DNA from: Hofstenia miamia
Taxonomy: Eukaryota; Xenacoelomorpha; Acoela; Hofsteniidae
DNA length: 64,000 nt
Direction of reading: 5' to 3'
NCBI GenBank assembly: GCA_900660155.1
Contig: CABFPE010000021.1
Coordinates: 749,336-813,335, forward strand
Positions 11,744 to 23,240 of the stretch are shown piece by piece. The notes beneath the pieces were generated by a model. It was given only the letters and a program-made list of their open reading frames with translations. It had not been told where the DNA came from and did no database searches. Position 1 is the first letter of the stretch, and each line of letters starts with the position of its first letter. A program made the position numbers and the translations under genes.

Positions 11744-11776
<33 letters not shown>
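11671..11776. repeat. AGCGCC motif hairpin followed by (AAT)n
   Basis: Direct motif copies GGCGCCGCTGAATACACC (from 11671) and AGCGCCACTGAATACC (11692-11707) are followed after a 19-nt loop by the inverted copy GGTATTCAGCGGCGCT (11727-11742). This can fold into a 16-bp stem with one mismatch. A perfect (AAT)n run begins immediately after and continues into the assembly gap. Confidence 0.75.
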
Positions 11777-12445
11777 NNNNNNNNNNNNNNNNNNNNNNNN
11801 NNNNNNNNNNNNNNNNNNNNNNNNNNNNNNNNNNNNNNNNNNNNNNNNNNNNNNNNNNNNNNNNNNNNNNNNNNNNNNNNNNNNNNNNNNNNNNNNNNNN
11901 NNNNNNNNNNNNNNNNNNNNNNNNNNNNNNNNNNNNNNNNNNNNNNNNNNNNNNNNNNNNNNNNNNNNNNNNNNNNNNNNNNNNNNNNNNNNNNNNNNNN
12001 NNNNNNNNNNNNNNNNNNNNNNNNNNNNNNNNNNNNNNNNNNNNNNNNNNNNNNNNNNNNNNNNNNNNNNNNNNNNNNNNNNNNNNNNNNNNNNNNNNNN
12101 NNNNNNNNNNNNNNNNNNNNNNNNNNNNNNNNNNNNNNNNNNNNNNNNNNNNNNNNNNNNNNNNNNNNNNNNNNNNNNNNNNNNNNNNNNNNNNNNNNNN
12201 NNNNNNNNNNNNNNNNNNNNNNNNNNNNNNNNNNNNNNNNNNNNNNNNNNNNNNNNNNNNNNNNNNNNNNNNNNNNNNNNNNNNNNNNNNNNNNNNNNNN
12301 NNNNNNNNNNNNNNNNNNNNNNNNNNNNNNNNNNNNNNNNNNNNNNNNNNNNNNNNNNNNNNNNNNNNNNNNNNNNNNNNNNNNNNNNNNNNNNNNNNNN
12401 NNNNNNNNNNNNNNNNNNNNNNNNNNNNNNNNNNNNNNNNNNNNN
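11777..12445. other. Assembly gap (669 N)
   Basis: A run of N that begins inside an (AAT)n tract and ends inside LINE coding sequence. The 5' part of the first LINE copy is probably hidden here. Confidence 0.99.
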
Positions 12446-12891
12446 GTTAGAAGCAGGATACAAGTGGTATGAGCACAAGCCACAGAGTGTCATAGAAAAT
12501 GAGAAGGTTAAGATACTGTGGGACTTCAATATACAGGTGAGCAAAGTGACAGAAGCATGGAGGCCACACATAGTAGTGGTAGAAAAAGAGAAAAGATTAG
12601 GAACAGTGATAGACATAGCAGTACCAAAGGACAGAAATGTAGAAAGCAAGGAGAAAGAGAAGATAGACAAGTACAGAGAGTTGGCAGAGGAAATAGAAAG
12701 GCTGTCAAAGTTAAAGAAGGTTGAAGTAGTCCTGATAGTAGTAGACACACTAGGAGCAGTGAGTAATAAGTATAAGAGATACTTGGACGAGTTGGGAGTA
12801 TCAAAGGGGGGAGGAGTGGTAGGACAGAAGGCAGCATTGTTAGGTACAGCATGAAGCTGTGCAAAGTAAGAATAATAATAATAATAATAAT
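12446..12891 (+). mobile_element. 3' end of an R4-type LINE, copy 1, with (AAT)n tail
   Basis: Open plus-strand coding runs from the gap edge (12447) to TGA at 12852-12854. It contains WDFNIQ, EAWRPHIVVVEKEK and TVIDIAVPKD. The RPxIVV and IDIAVP blocks match the catalytic core of the restriction-enzyme-like endonuclease found at the C-terminus of R2/R4-type LINEs, although the usual Asp after Pro is His here. Coding ends in ALLGTA, then a short leader runs into (AAT)n at about 12870-12890. The next LINE fragment starts directly on this (AAT)n. Confidence 0.85.
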
Positions 12892-14549
12892 ATGGAAATG
12901 GGTTGAGTTTCTAGAGAGGGAGATGGCAAAGTGGCAGACTGAGATAGATGGGCATAGGTTGAGGTTTAGGCGAGGCATATTCCAGGGAGACAGCTTAGCA
13001 CCACTACTGTTTGTAGTTAGCTTAATCCCTATCACAGAAAAGTTAAAGGAGACAGGCATAGGGTATAAGATGGAGAAGAATGGTAGAGAAGTAAGTCACC
13101 TGTGGTACATGGACGACCTGAAGATGTATGCTAGTTCAAGGAAGATGTTGCAGAAGCAAGTGGAGACATTGGAGAAGGCAAGCAGAGATTCAGGGTTGGA
13201 GTTTGGATTAGGAAAGTGTGCAGCAGTGACAATGACCAGAGGCAAGTGTGTGGATGGGGAGGGCTTGAGGACAAGCAGTGGGGACAAGATTGAGGAAGTC
13301 AAGGAGGGGTACAAGTACTTAGGAGTAATAGAGAAGGACAGAACAGATCACATGGAAATGAAGATGAGGCTAAGGAAAGAGTACAAGAGGAGAGTAAGGA
13401 AGGTACTACAGAAGTCAGCATTGAATGGGCAGAACAGCATAAAGGCAATTAATACGTGGGCAATACCAGTGTTGAGATATTCGGCAGGAATAGTTAGGTG
13501 GAATAAGAATGAACTGAGGGAATTAGACAGGGAGACAAGGAAGATACTAGCAGCAGAGAGAGCATTCAACCTCAATGGAGATGTAGATAGGCTGTACATG
13601 ACAAGGCATAAGGGAGGTAAAGGGCTGCTAAGTGTGGAGGAGACTGTAGAAGCAGAAGCACTAGGGCTAAAGGAATATGTAGAAGAGCAACCTGAGGGGT
13701 CCCTACTAGAGGTCACTAAGGAGTTAAGGAAGTTAAGAACTGAGAGTGAAGTAAATAAGGTATACCAGAGTAGGATGGAATCAGAGAGACAAACAAGGTA
13801 TAGGAGGAATACAGAAATGTGTGACAGAGAAAAGAGCAACAAGTGGTTAAAGAAAGCAGGACTTAAAAAAGAAACAGAAGCACAGGAGCAATCAATAAGA
13901 ACAAACTGGGTGAAGAAGCATATAGACAGAAGAGTAGAAGTAAGTGATAAGTGTAGGCTATGTAAGAAAGAGGCGGAGACAGTAGATCATCTGATAGCAG
14001 AGTGTGAGAAGTTGGCACAGAATGAGTATAAGTTCAGGCATGACAAGGTGGGAAGAATGGTACACTGGAGTTTCAGTAGGCAGCATGGGATAGAAGTAGG
14101 AGACAAGTGGTATGAGCACAAGCCACAGGACGTCATAGAAAATGAGAAGGTTAAGATACTGTGGGACTTCAACATACAGACGAGCAAAGTGATAGAAGCA
14201 CGGAGGCCAGACATAGTAGTAGTAAACAAAGAGAAAACATTGGAAACAGTGATAGACATAGCAGTACCAAAGCACAGGGAGTTAACAAAGGAAATTGAAG
14301 GATTGCATAAACTAAAGAAGGTTGAAGTAGTCCCGGTAGTCGTTGGAGCACTAGAAGCAGTAAGAGATGCTTGAAGGAGTTAAGGATACTGAAGTGGAGA
14401 GGAGCTGTATAGTACAGAAAGTAGCACTGCCATGATCAGCTAGAGTCCTGAGGAAAGCTCTCAGACTCCCTGGGAACTGGTGAGTTCCCCAAGCTGAGAG
14501 GGATACCAGCATAAATCTGTGAGAAGAAATGAAATAATAATAATAATAA
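12892..14549 (+). mobile_element. R4-type LINE (non-LTR retrotransposon), copy 2, 5'-truncated
   Basis: The fragment begins abruptly at the (AAT)n tail of copy 1, inside the reverse transcriptase domain. It continues through the endonuclease, a short 3' untranslated stretch (about 14375-14530) and a terminal AAT-rich tail. 5' truncation is typical of LINE insertion by target-primed reverse transcription. Coding strand composition is strikingly purine-rich compared with the flanks. R4-clade elements such as Dong are known to insert into (TAA)n repeats, which would explain the back-to-back arrangement. Confidence 0.88.
12893..14374 (+). pseudogene. R4-type LINE polyprotein: reverse transcriptase and restriction-like endonuclease, 5'-truncated
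   Basis: About 493 codons are open without interruption; the apparent start upstream lies in the tail of copy 1 and is not genuine. Order: RT finger/palm motif GIFQGDSLAPLLF (about 12975-13010), active site WYMDDLKMYA (about 13103-13130), thumb region, then INTWAIPVLRYSAGIVRWN and MTRHKGGKGLLSVEE. Next comes a zinc-knuckle CRLCKKEAETVDHLIAEC (C-x2-C-x7-H-x4-C, about 13951-14005), and last the endonuclease core EARRPDIVVVNKE with VIDIAVP. The N-terminal DNA-binding region and early RT motifs are absent by truncation. An upstream stop closes the frame (RDA, 14374). Related sequence (VLRKALRLPGNW) continues in another frame near 14440, so the tail is frameshifted. Confidence 0.9.
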
Positions 14550-16090
14550 AATTTAAATAAGCTTACAACACAGTAAACTACAATACAAACTATAAAACTA
14601 AAAAAATAAAAATAATTAATAACATGAGAAATATTGATCTTGGAATATGGTCTTTGATGAGAATAATTTTGGTGGATTGTTTTTTCTTAATTTTAATGTA
14701 GCATATTCAGTTCTTTTGCTAATGAATTGTTTTAGTGGATGTTTTTGAGAATATTCAATGTGTTGATGTGATGCTTTGTCTTTTGCTTTAATGACAAAAA
14801 TATTTAATTTTTTAGTAATAATAAATTAACTAGGGAAGTAAATAAAATTTCAATTTCATCTTGATCTAAAATGTGTTTATGTTTAATATTATATAGAAAT
14901 TTCTCATTGATAATTTATAAACTTGAGCAATATGTTTTTTAAATGAAAGCTTGTTATTTATGGTAGATCCAAAATATTTCATTGTTGTTATTGAGGAATA
15001 GCAATCAATTTTAGATATATTATCAACAAATTTTCTCTTCAATGGTATAATTATTTCCAGCAACTTTCTATAATTAATTTCAAATTTGTTTTCTTCATAC
15101 CAAGATTTGATCTTATCATTAATTAAATGTGTTAATTCTACATTTTCAAGAGTTGGAAGACAAATCAGTGTATCATCAGCATACTTAATAATCAAACCAT
15201 TTGTAATATTTGAGTCACAATTTAAAGAATCAATACATATATTGAACAGAAATGGTCCACAAACATTGTATTTAACCATTTGTTGTCTATTCCCAATAAA
15301 ACTATCAAGCCAATTAATAATATACAGATTTAAAATGTAATGATTTACATTGTCAAAGACTTTCTTGATAGCAAGGCTGATTAATCTTACATAATCATAA
15401 TTTTCATTTTTGTATGACAGCATTCTATTTTGCAGTTCAATAACAGCATTTGTTCAGAATCCATGCTGATTTATATTTAAATGATTATTGTAGATATCTT
15501 TGATGTGAAAATTAAATACAAGTTTTTCAAAAGTTCTTGACAATATTGAAGTGATGCTAATTGGTCTTAAATTATGTAGTTTTGCTGGTTGTGATTTTGG
15601 AATTGGTATTATTACAGCAGTTTTCGAAATTTTCATAAATTTAGCAGTTCTTAGCAATTCTGTAAATATATAATGAACTATTGGTGTAATTATATACGAA
15701 AATTTTTTTGACACTTTTCAATCCATGATATACTTAATGCATTGTTGGGGTTGGAATCTCTTCACTATCTATACTAGGAGTTTTAGGTTGTTTGTAATTC
15801 AAATTATTTGATATATTAGTAAACATTTTGTTGATTTCATTTGTATCAAATTCTTTATTTATCTTTGATAGTGTATTGCGTCCCATAAGTTGATTTACAG
15901 AAGCCCACCATAATTTCTTTATTAATTCTTTCAAACATTTCATTTCTCAATAAATATTTAATTTGACAAGTCATTAAACAGTTTAGTTTTTCAATATTTT
16001 TTCCATTAATAATTTGAAATGGAATTGTCACTTTTTCTATACCTGTTATAAGTGAAGGCTCTGCTTTTAATCCAAGATGATCTGTAGAAA
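14550..16090 (-). mobile_element. LINE fragment with YADD reverse transcriptase, minus strand, decayed
   Basis: Minus-strand coding pieces read in LINE order from high to low coordinates. The piece near 15943-15734 precedes the RT domain. The piece 15714-15454 includes LHNLRPISITSILSRTFEKL, an RT motif with the usual RPIS signature. The piece 15423-14866 contains IKYADDTLICLP (active site YADD) and MKYFGSTINNKLSFKKHI, the typical motif after it. Frames are broken between pieces, for example around 15423-15454. The subfamily is uncertain: CR1, Jockey and RTE-like groups all carry these motifs and no endonuclease is clear. Its 3' side approaches the AAT-rich tail of the R4-type LINE near 14533-14550. 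Confidence 0.8.
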
Positions 16091-16173
16091 CCCCAGCAAT
16101 TCTACCAACAACAACTGACTAGATTAATTAGGAGGCGTACATTGATAAAAATGAAATTTTATAAATAGCATAT

Positions 16174-17430
16174 ATGTATAGTGATAAGGTGTTGGTAAAC
16201 TTTAATGGTAATACCCAGGAATATTTCCCTACTTCTGGTTTTAATGGTCCACTCATTGAATTTAACTTTGGGTCAGAGCAAAACAAATACATTGATTTGC
16301 AGAGTATAAATTTTGGCTTATCAGTAAAAATTGTACATAAAAGTGCGGGTGGGGATTTAATTTGGGATGATGCAGACAAAACAAAGCAAGAACAAGTTTG
16401 TTTAGCAAATAACTACTTACACTCATTGTTAGTGATTATAGTTTATACACAAATGGAGTTTTACTACTGATATTGCAGTATGGCCTCATTTGGTTATGAT
16501 CACCAATGAACTTTCAAAAAGTGCAGCCCAGAATACTTCAATAGTAACATCAAACAGATATTATTATGAAAAACATCCTGATAGGCTGATAAAAGATTGT
16601 GATGAAAATGATGGTCGGTTTAGATGTAGAATGCTAACCCAAGAAAGTGAGGTTGCAAGCATTTATGACCCTCTTTCTATTGATTTCTTCCAATATGAAA
16701 ATTTACTAATACTCAGTGTTGATATTCAGCTAAAGCTTTAAAGATTAAAAGACGACTTTTCTTTAATTGCAGATGGATATATAGATTACAAAACGCAAAT
16801 TACAGGTGCCTTCCTAACTCTAAGAAAGCTCAGAGTCACAGAAAGTGTATATGTGGCAATTGAAAAAACGCTATTGACAACTCCTGCTACATACCACTTT
16901 ACAAGAATTCTTACATGTACATTTATAATTTCATCTGGACATAACATGCTTACTAGAGCAAATGTTTTTTTTCCAATAAACCCATTAGAAGAATCGCCTT
17001 GGCAATGGTTCCAAATCACCAGTTTACAGGCACAATGTTTACAAATCTGTTTTCCTATAAATTTAGAGGGCTTTGCAAAGTTACAATAACTAGTGGAGGG
17101 TCAAACATTGCATACACCTTTATGCTAGTTGGAGATGACAACTATGCACAGGCATACTATCAATCAATAAAGGCTCTCCGAATAAATAATAATGGCAATG
17201 GAGTACCCTACATTCAGGATAAAAAACATGTGATTTTGGTTTTTGATCTGACTAGCATTGCAGAGGCCAACAACGAGGTTTTGTAACCTTAACTGAATGG
17301 TGCAAATATATATTTAACACTGGATTTTAAAAACACACTCACTGAATTGATGGAAGTTATTGTTTTGGGGGAAACCAATTCCAAAGTCTATATTGATAAG
17401 CAGTGAAAAGTTATAAAAGGATAAGAAATG
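16174..17430 (+). pseudogene. Polinton minor capsid (penton, F54H12.2-like) protein fossil
   Basis: In Polintons this family is thought to form the penton of a virus-like capsid. Recognisable features are the N-terminal IEFNFGSEQNKYIDLQ, a middle block ITGAFLTLRKLRVTESVYVA followed by HFTRILTCTFIISSGHN, and a late block with the character of the family's C-terminus (ELMEVIVLGETNSKVYIDK). The order and spacing fit the family as I know it. It is broken, and I treat it as a fossil. Identity rests on remembered family motifs. Confidence 0.65.
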
Positions 17431-17689
17431 CATTTTGTAAATCATGGTATCATAGAAATAACAAGTACACTTATATACACAAAGAAACATGATTTAACAT
17501 CCAGAAAATGAACTACACAAGAGTATATGAAATGCAGTGAGAGCATGAACTGAGTAGCATGTATGGAGATGACAAAAATGGAAAGTGCTAAGTATTTTGC
17601 AGCTTTCTATGTTTACATAACAAATCAAGAGCTTGCCTAGCTTCTGCCTAGCTAATTTTTCAGTTTGAACAAGTAAGTCGTTTGATATT

Positions 17690-19530
17690 TTAGCACTTAG
17701 TATAAGCACAGTAAAGTAAATTCAACCTGTTTATGTATTGATGCTGTGTTACGGATAGATTGACACATTGCTTTATTTATGGGTGCATGCAATGCATGAA
17801 TTCTTTTGTAAAATGCGGCAGATGTAGTATTCCTACTATGAAGATTGTATTTAATTATTTGGTGAGTGCTGTATGTTGAAATGTCCATGCTTGTTAATTG
17901 GTTGTCAATAACATGTCCCATTACATTAAAAGAACCCTCAACCATGGCACCATGAAAACACGACAATGCTGTGAACACAACAGCACATAAGCCAGAATAG
18001 TTACCAGTAGTATGAGTATGCATAGTTGTCCGCCATTTCATGATATTATTGTTGTACTCAGATAAACTTTGATTAATAGCATACTTTGAAATCATAATTA
18101 TCAAGAAGAAAGCATTTGAGCAGTTTACACAAAACAGATAGTCCTCTAGTGCCATGAGAATGTGATCAAATTAATGGATCCATTGTTGAGAGAGCTTGCA
18201 AAACTTCGTTGGAGAGTGGCAAAATATTTTGCATGTGTTGAGCTGACTTCATGAAAGCTTTCTTTGCTAAACAAATGAAACTTTTAACAACATTATCATT
18301 TTGAAGATTTTTAATAAAATCAGTGTTTCCTTGGCCATACCAAATGTTTCTGTCATCAAGCAAAAAGGAGTGCTTTTACTTTAAAATAAACACACATAAG
18401 CCTTTAGCTGGGCAAGCACACTGACGTAGAAATGCATGTGAAGCTTAAAGTTTTTCTCTTGGTACCATAAATGATTGATAAGTCTTTTCTTTTGTTCTTT
18501 TCCTTAATTTGTAGAAGACTTTGAAGACAATATTTTGTGGATATTAGATATTTGCTTCTGTGCTATTGGACCAATGGAATGTACTTCATAGAGAGCCATT
18601 AACATATCCTTGTAGACAGTCTGGTCTTCAGTAGTCAAAATCCAAAATACAATATTAGGAATGCAGGATAGAGTCTCAACATACTATTGCAGATATCAAA
18701 TACTGACAGCCATCAATGTGATACAAATCAAACACGGACAGTGAATGTGATTCCCAAATGATCACTAATTTTGTGGAGTAAATTTCTCTGATCAGCTGCA
18801 TATTTGTGATCAGTATGTAGATCAACAAATAATTGTTCAACTTCATTGCCCATTTGTAAACAAAAAGATTTCAGGGCATTATATATGTGGTGGCAAATGC
18901 CACAAGGCTTTTCTACAAAATTGTGCTTCCCTCTCATGATATTACAGGAATCAAAGAGGCATAACACCAGATTGTTCCAGGGTAGATTGTATTCTGTAAA
19001 CAGGTTTTGTAACTTATTCATGATACTTACAGAATTAACACTTAGAACTTCTATAGATGCCAAATGAGCTAAATTAATTTTGCTTGTTTGTACTCTCAAT
19101 TATGACACAAGTACAGCAAGTACTTTTGTCAACATTAATTGAAAATGGATATGTCTTTAAGTCATTCAGTAGATCATTTGTAATGTTCCTTGCAACAACA
19201 TCTACAAGTTTGCACAATGCAGTAGTTTGAGCCAACCAAAGATCACTCAATGCTTTTGGATCCATTGCAATTGCTTTTGCTAGTTCAACTAATGATTGAA
19301 CTAAACTAAGAGAAAGAAAATGTTCTGCAACAAAAGACAATATCATCACTTCAATATATGAAGTGTGATCCATCAATGAGACAGTAGGTGGCAAAGCTGT
19401 GTCTAAATTATCATTGCCTTTCATTATAAACTCATCTTGTGCAGAAGAAGTGGCCCATTTTGAGATAGATTGATTTTGCCTTTTAACCTCCAGCTTGGAA
19501 TGGTGTACAGTGGTATTCATATGGTCACTG
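17690..19530 (-). pseudogene. hAT-superfamily transposase remnant, minus strand
   Basis: Reading on the minus strand from about 19520 downward: NQSISKWATSSAQDEFI, then MILSFVAEHFLSLSLVQSL and YPFSINVDKSTCCTC (the hAT block with the first catalytic Asp, FSxxxDxS/T). Next LCLFDSCNIMRGKHNFVEKP and CHHIYNALKSFC (second hAT block, ending with the CHxxH-like signature), both in 19099-18728. Last LSCFHGAMVEGSFNVMGHVI in 18155-17697, which matches the C-terminal hAT dimerisation region (normally HGNADxERxFS). The reading is broken into at least four pieces, with stops and frame changes between 19099 and 18363. No inverted repeats or 8-bp target duplication were identified. It splits Polinton-like sequence on the opposite strand. 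Confidence 0.7.
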
Positions 19531-19564
19531 AGTGGTTGGAAATTTATTAATGATGAAGAATGAT

Positions 19565-19970
19565 TCAGAATATGGAATAGATTTAGCCCAAGCTGGAAAT
19601 CTACTTGGTTTTTACAGAAAGATATGTTGAAAACAGTAACAACTGCTAATTATGAGTGTGATATTTTTGGTGGAAATCATATTGTAATGATACACACAGA
19701 CATTCTAGAACCTCAACATGTTGGTAGTACCCATTTGCTGGTGTTGGATAAATGCCTACTATTGCTAACACATGAAGAAAAATTTTATACCATCCCCATC
19801 ATTCACCATGAAAAACAAATTCTGATGTATAAGCCAGGTTCAAAATTGTATATTGATAGAATAACCATGAAATTTTGTACCAAGCAAGGCTATCCTGTGA
19901 GATTCACTGCCACAGGGCAATTGTATATCACACTCATTATTGGCAAAAATGGGGAAAAAGAATAAAAAGC
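19565..19970 (+). pseudogene. Polinton-type structural protein fragment 1 (fossil)
   Basis: An open stretch includes DIFGGNHIVMIHTDILEPQH and VGSTHLLVLDKC, followed by a C-terminal part to IGKNGEKE near 19965. The block in which a strand of hydrophobic residues leads to a QPQ-like VEPQ/LEPQ and VG recurs in Polinton-linked proteins that I know only as uncharacterised structural genes. A second, related fragment lies about 1.07 kb downstream. Treated as a fossil; function inferred from context. Confidence 0.45.
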
Positions 19971-20312
19971 TAATGGAATTGCTACTATGTCAATTGGAAA
20001 TTAATAACGCCTTGCATTAGAATTTAGTAATAATTACTAGTGATGTAATTTGTGAATAGCATGTTTATGTATATTAAATTGATTTTTCATTTTTTTCCCC
20101 AACAAAAAATTAATTTTGGGAAAGATTTCTATCATTATTTCACTTCATGCTTCATTAAAATACATTTGTGTTTTATTGACTTGACAATGATTTCTTGTGG
20201 GAGGTAAAATTGATTTTTCCCACACTTGTAAATAGTTTTCACTTTTACTTAATAAATACACATGTGTTAAAACAAAGGGTTCACTCGATTGATGGGAAAG
20301 GTCTAGATTGAC

Positions 20313-20501
20313 ATGCAAGTAATGGTTCTTGTAACATTAGTGTGTGACAGATGTGGAGAAGATGGAGTAGGCTATCTAACAGGATTGGGCAAATTTACTA
20401 CATATATGTATGAGCCAATTAATAATGCACATGATGTGGTGGTTATTGATATTGGATACCTGTCAAAATTTCTTAATCTTGAGAAACAGGGTGGGTTTTG
20501 A
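20313..20501 (+). CDS. Short open frame of unknown function within the Polinton fossil
   Basis: About 62 residues, including VLVTLVCDRCGEDGVGYLTG and VVVIDIGYLSKFLNLEKQ. It lies between the two related structural fragments and on the same strand, so it probably belongs to the same element. No family recognised. Confidence 0.3.
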   Translation: MQVMVLVTLVCDRCGEDGVGYLTGLGKFTTYMYEPINNAHDVVVIDIGYLSKFLNLEKQGGF

Positions 20502-20639
20502 AGAAAACAGATGGAACCAAAATTTGTTTGCAGTTTTATTGTATAAAGATATAAACTCCATTCTTAAACCCAAAGTTGTTGCAATACAATTTAAATTGGT
20601 TGGTAGATGCTTATAAGCAACAAAAAAGTCAAAATATGA

Positions 20640-20870
20640 GGTGAATTTAGACCAGGCTGGAAATATGCTAGGATTTTATGGAAAGATATATCCAAACAAA
20701 ACAGCCAATGCTAGCTATGAACATGACATATATGCTGGAAATCATGTTTTAATAGTACAAACTGATGTTGTAGAACCTCAATTTGTTGGAAGCATATGAT
20801 TACCCTTATTGAATAAATGTCCCTTGATGTTGACATATGCCAGTAGTAAGGTGACGGACAGAGGAGGCCC
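20640..20870 (+). pseudogene. Polinton-type structural protein fragment 2 (fossil)
   Basis: This fragment includes NLDQAGNMLGFYGKIYPNKT and DIYAGNHVLIVQTDVVEPQF. It is clearly related to the fragment at 19565-19970 (shared AGN-LGFY, GNH, TD-(L/V)EPQ-VGS). Two related genes in tandem, or an old duplication, are possible. Only the first part is recognisable. Confidence 0.45.
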
Positions 20871-20880
20871 ATCAGGACAC

Positions 20881-23230
20881 CTATGACTATTTGCCATGTG
20901 GAAGTGAAGTGATTCTGTTGGATGCCATCTTAGTGACGAAATATTTTTAACAAAACTAAATTGAGAAAATTAATTTCTTGACAATGTGTTTAGACCAAAG
21001 TGGGAGTTTTTGATTTTTAGTATTTAGGCAAACTCATATTTTTAGGACAAATTTCACTTAAGGCGCATTTGTTGTAACAATGTTTAACCATGCAACACTG
21101 TATCAAGGAAAATAATTCATAGAACCAAAACGCAAATATTTCAAATGAAAAAATGATGCGTTATTTGCATTAGAGCATGTTTCTAAACACATTAATATTG
21201 ATCAAAACAAATATGCAATGGGTAAAACACAACAATTTCTTTAGCAATTGTATGTAAATTGTACTAAATGTAAAAGCATACATTACACAATGACTATGAG
21301 AAATGAAGTTCAGCATTGCACAATCTTCAAGTTTCAGCCTTCATTCTAAAATATGATGGCACTCCTACATTCACCCATCAGAAATATGTTAAGCCATTTA
21401 TTTAATGTGGCTGGCTTTCCCCAGGAGGCCTATTTTTACCATGGACCTAAACCATGAGCAATGAAAACGATAATAACCATTCCAAAAAAAATATCTAGTG
21501 ACATTGATAAGACCCAAGTACTATACAATTTGTAAAAATGTAAGCCCAGTTGGTGAAAAGAGATATTACATCAATGTATATAGGAAAATAAACCATTAAC
21601 ACATAAAAATTGTTGTAAAACAAAAATGTGTTTGGTGAAAATAAAAATATTACAATTTTGTATATAAATGGTGAAAATAAAATGTGGAAAAGCCTTATTG
21701 TAATATCATGTTGAATTATTTATTGCCATAATAGTATATGCTTATATCTCAGTTTTTGTGTAATGTAATTTTTCAAATGCTTGAAATGTCCATTATCACT
21801 ATTTCCTGTACATTATATTTATTGGAGTTTAAGTAATTGATTGAAATTAATCTTTGAAAATTTAAAAAATTACAATGTGAAGAACTGAAATGTTATTTCA
21901 ATGTTAATTCTATATTACTAATATTTAACTAGATGTCTCCTAAATAAAATCCCAATTAAACCAATTTCAAACATTTATGACTCTTGTGAGATTATTTTTT
22001 ATGGTGATAAGATAGACCATTGACCAACAATCTTAAATTCAAATTTGATTGGCTGACATTCATCCCTTTGTTCTCATTTATTATATACTTGAATTTGCTA
22101 TCAAAATTTGCTTTTTAACTATAGTAAGCAATTATCTTTATTAATGTTTCTATATTATAATTATACATGTATTCATTCTTCATAATAATATTTTCCATTC
22201 AGAAATGTTAAAAATACATTTCGCCAAGAAATTTGCTAGTATTTATTCGCAATCACTCATATTACATTGATGTAGTGATTAGCCATTTTCTAATTCAATC
22301 TATGTTTGTTAAACTTTATGATGGAGAATGTCATTAACTTTAAATTTATTTCTCCAAGAAAATGTCTATAGCATTTTTAGTAATGTTTGTTTTATACTAT
22401 ATTTTTATAGAATGATTACAAATTTATATTTCATTCAATTATATAATGTAATTTGTTCAAGAATTATTGTAAAATTTCTTTAAAGAATAAATGCGTTTTC
22501 TTGGCACTTCAGTGGTTAACTTAAAACTCTATTAAACTGCTACTAGAGTTTATTAATTTTATTATTTATAGAATGTTATTTCAATGTACTTTTACATGGT
22601 TTCTGAAAATGTTCATAATCGCCTATCTGTAAATGTCCAAGACATTTTTCTTATATATTTTTCAAAAGGTCTTAAATTTCATATAGATTTCATTGCTTTT
22701 TCTTTGAGATGTTTTTTCTGTAAAGGTACTTAAAGTTTAATAATAGTTGTTTCATGAAATCATTTGATTGTGACTTGTTAGTTTAGTGTAATTGCGATTG
22801 TAAATATCCTACAACCCTCAACATTTATTTCATAATGCATTTTTCAAGTACTATGTAATACCTCAAAATTTTTATTTGCATTATGAGGACAAACTAATTA
22901 TATACACTAGTTTTTTCAGATTGTTAGAAATTTATATATCATACTGTTTGAAAACCATTAGTGCCTACTTCTCAACAATGAATGTTTCATGAAATCTCTA
23001 ATGGGGGAGGCATTTCGTCTTTTTGTCACCCTGCCCTCGAATTGGCATTGGGGACTACTGGGACGCCTCTTTATTCTGTGCCGTCGATTAGTCAGTACTT
23101 CATTCTAATCCCATTTGCCCTTGAATTGACGTGTGGCTTGAAAACTTCTCTGTATTCTTCTCTGTAGATTGGATGTTACATTTTCTTCAGTCTTTTGGTT
23201 GCAACGCACTCTCTTGCTCCTCAGTTGTTG
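20881..23230. other. AT-rich intergenic DNA
   Basis: No gene, element end or tandem repeat was recognised over about 2.3 kb. An open frame at 22982-23167 has no recognisable feature. Confidence 0.6.
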
Positions 23231-23240
23231 CATCAGAGCT

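Larger units (their letters stand above)
16120..20880 (+). mobile_element. Polinton/Maverick fossil, partial and broken
   Basis: Plus-strand protein remnants resemble Polinton structural genes: a protein like the F54H12.2 family (a minor capsid/penton-type protein) at the left, and two mutually similar structural-type fragments at the right. A minus-strand hAT transposase remnant lies between the two halves, so I infer one element inserted in another. No terminal inverted repeats, protein-primed polymerase or integrase were recognised, so only part of the element is present. It carries multiple breaks and looks old. Confidence 0.6.

Noticed and set aside
11540-12748. Long open frames on both strands across the first gap
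   Set aside because: Most of their length is N; only the edges are sequence, and these are (AAT)n and LINE.
12851-12892. Apparent start codon of the long LINE frame
   Set aside because: It lies in the leader and (AAT)n tail of the preceding LINE copy, giving a run of Ile that is not part of the protein.
13096-14351. Several minus-strand open frames opposite the LINE
   Set aside because: Shadows caused by the purine-rich, stop-poor coding strand of the LINE.
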